From Alishewanella aestuarii B11 (GTDB taxonomy: Bacteria > Pseudomonadota > Gammaproteobacteria > Enterobacterales > Alteromonadaceae), in assembly GCF_000280055.1 (NCBI RefSeq), contig NZ_ALAB01000001.1:1-64000 (forward strand): a stretch of DNA of 64,000 nucleotides, in the 5' to 3' direction. Within the stretch, counting starts at the first letter, position 1. Each line of letters begins with the position of its first letter. Below are positions 62,808-64,000 of the stretch, piece after piece. The notes under the pieces are model-generated. The model saw nothing but the letters and a program-made list of their open reading frames with translations, made no database searches and was not told the DNA's origin. The position numbers and the translations under genes are program-made.

Positions 62808-63434
62808 ATGGCTGAGTTGTTATCTAGGTTGCGCACTCTGGTCGCGCAAAGTGATTTAACCTTATCAGAGACACAGTTAGCGCAATGTATTCAGTATGTT
62901 ACGCTATTAGATAAGTGGAATAGCGCCTATAACCTGACATCAGTCCGGGATCCGGAAGAGATGCTGATCAAACATGTGTTGGATAGTCTGGTAGTAGCCC
63001 CTTTTCTGATTGGCCAGCATTTTATCGATGTCGGTACCGGACCGGGGTTACCCGGGGTGTTGTTGGCAATCTATTACCCGGAAAAGCAATTTACCTTGCT
63101 GGATAGTCTGGGTAAGCGGATCCGATTTTTAAATCAGGTGAAAATGCAGTTGCAGCTGCAGAATATCCACCCGCTGCAAAGCCGGGTTGAAGATCATCAA
63201 CCGCTGCAGGGTTATGACGGTGTGATCAGCCGGGCATTTGCCTCTTTGAATGATATGCTGAATTGGTGCCGGCATTTACCGACACCAGACGGCCGCTTTT
63301 TCGCCATGAAAGGGGCAGCGGTGCAAGAAGAAATTGCAGCTTTGCCGGATTTTGTTAAAGTAGACGCCATCCATCCGTTGCAGGTACCGCAACTGGATGC
63401 GCAGCGGCATCTTGTGGTGCTGAGCAAAGCCTAG
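62808..63434 (+). CDS. rsmG: 16S rRNA m7G527 methyltransferase RsmG
   Basis: Methylates G527 of 16S rRNA; loss gives low-level streptomycin resistance. The 208-residue protein has [20 protein letters not shown], the SAM motif [17 protein letters not shown], and the SRAFASL motif. It lies 16 bp after mnmG in the conserved mnmG-rsmG-parA order. Confidence 0.97.
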   Translation: MAELLSRLRTLVAQSDLTLSETQLAQCIQYVTLLDKWNSAYNLTSVRDPEEMLIKHVLDSLVVAPFLIGQHFIDVGTGPGLPGVLLAIYYPEKQFTLLDSLGKRIRFLNQVKMQLQLQNIHPLQSRVEDHQPLQGYDGVISRAFASLNDMLNWCRHLPTPDGRFFAMKGAAVQEEIAALPDFVKVDAIHPLQVPQLDAQRHLVVLSKA

Positions 63435-63465
63435 CAAGCAAAGTCTGAACAGCAAGAGGGAAGCC

Positions 63466-64000
63466 GTGGGCAAAGTCATCGCAATCGCAAACCAAAAAGG
63501 TGGAGTGGGTAAAACAACCACTGCGGTGAATCTGGCTGCCTCAATGGCGGCCACCAAGCGCCGGGTGTTGTTGATCGATCTGGATCCGCAGGGTAACGCC
63601 ACCATGGGCAGTGGTGTTGATAAATACGAACTGGCTGCCACCGCCTATGAATTACTGATTGATGAAAAACCGCTGGCGGAAGTCGTGGTAAAAGACACCA
63701 GCGGCGGCTATCACCTGGTTGGCGCTAACTCCGATGTCACTGCGGCTGAAGTCCGGCTAATGGATGTGTTTGCCCGCGAATTACGTTTGCGTAACGCCCT
63801 GAAAGCTTACAAAAACAGTTACGACTATATTTTTATCGACTGTCCGCCCTCGCTGAATATGTTAACCGTGAATGCAATGTCAGCCGCTGACAGTGTGTTA
63901 GTACCGATGCAATGCGAATACTTTGCACTGGAAGGCTTAACGGCGCTGGTCGATACCATCAACAAACTGGCCTCAGTGGTTAATCCGGAACTGAAAATCG
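63466..64000 (+). CDS. parA: Chromosome partitioning ATPase ParA (Soj), cut by the right edge
   Basis: A GTG start after AGAGGGA opens a frame of 178 codons that runs off the window. [21 protein letters not shown] is the deviant Walker A motif, followed by [10 protein letters not shown] and [11 protein letters not shown]. ParA works with ParB (expected downstream, outside the window) in origin segregation. Confidence 0.96.
   Translation, partial: MGKVIAIANQKGGVGKTTTAVNLAASMAATKRRVLLIDLDPQGNATMGSGVDKYELAATAYELLIDEKPLAEVVVKDTSGGYHLVGANSDVTAAEVRLMDVFARELRLRNALKAYKNSYDYIFIDCPPSLNMLTVNAMSAADSVLVPMQCEYFALEGLTALVDTINKLASVVNPELKI

Overview
The window is a chromosomal segment from a gammaproteobacterium, probably of the Alteromonadales type and perhaps near Rheinheimera/Alishewanella. 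The genus is an inference from gene content and protein style, not established. It carries the replication-origin neighbourhood: dnaA-dnaN-recF-gyrB, rpmH-rnpA-yidD-yidC-mnmE, and mioC-oriC-mnmG-rsmG-parA. The oriC lies between mioC and mnmG, as in E. coli. No rRNA gene is inside the window, but two tandem rRNA-type promoters point off the left edge.

Layout. 1-320: rrn promoters on the minus strand. 0.3-17.4 kb: housekeeping genes resembling the E. coli yrdA/aroE/smg/dprA/def/fmt/rsmB/trkA region, with hemF, a truncated hemoglobin, purEK, trkH, pepQ and slt; tsaC is not at its usual place. 17.6-21.3 kb: fadBA (beta-oxidation) and tusA. 21.4-29.7 kb: a nitrite-assimilation locus with nasR (NIT-ANTAR antiterminator), an FNT-family nitrite channel, a PP2C/protein-kinase fusion, cobA, nirD and nirB. 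Both the channel unit and nirB have a GG-N10-GC sigma-54-type promoter followed by an ANTAR-type leader in which a small A1/G4 hexaloop hairpin excludes a terminator. 29.9-39.0 kb: glyS-glyQ-gyrB-recF-dnaN-dnaA on the minus strand. 39.4-43.3 kb: rpmH to mnmE on the plus strand.

43.27-55.61 kb is an integrated genomic island in the 3' end of mnmE, bounded by an imperfect 19-bp repeat of the mnmE terminus. It visibly uses more A/T than its surroundings. In order it holds a tyrosine integrase, a small unknown gene, a strongly folded non-coding element, a restriction-modification operon (RHH-like regulator, C5 cytosine methyltransferase, DUF4928-like putative endonuclease), a near-consensus LexA box with hairpins, a second and different tyrosine recombinase, a broken XRE regulator, two unknown small genes separated by four copies of one 18-bp palindrome, a DUF927-type replication ATPase, an AlpA-like excisionase, and a 900-residue SF1 helicase with an unrecognised N-terminal half. 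No capsid, tail or relaxase gene is seen, so it looks like a satellite-like or non-conjugative integrative element with defence cargo.

55.6-64 kb returns to the chromosome: an MFS transporter, a PEBP-family protein, trxC, deaD, mioC, oriC, mnmG, rsmG and the start of parA, which is cut by the right edge. The most novel material is in the island: the palindrome-punctuated module, the SOS-box/RM intergenic region, and the lone helicase beside the right attachment site.
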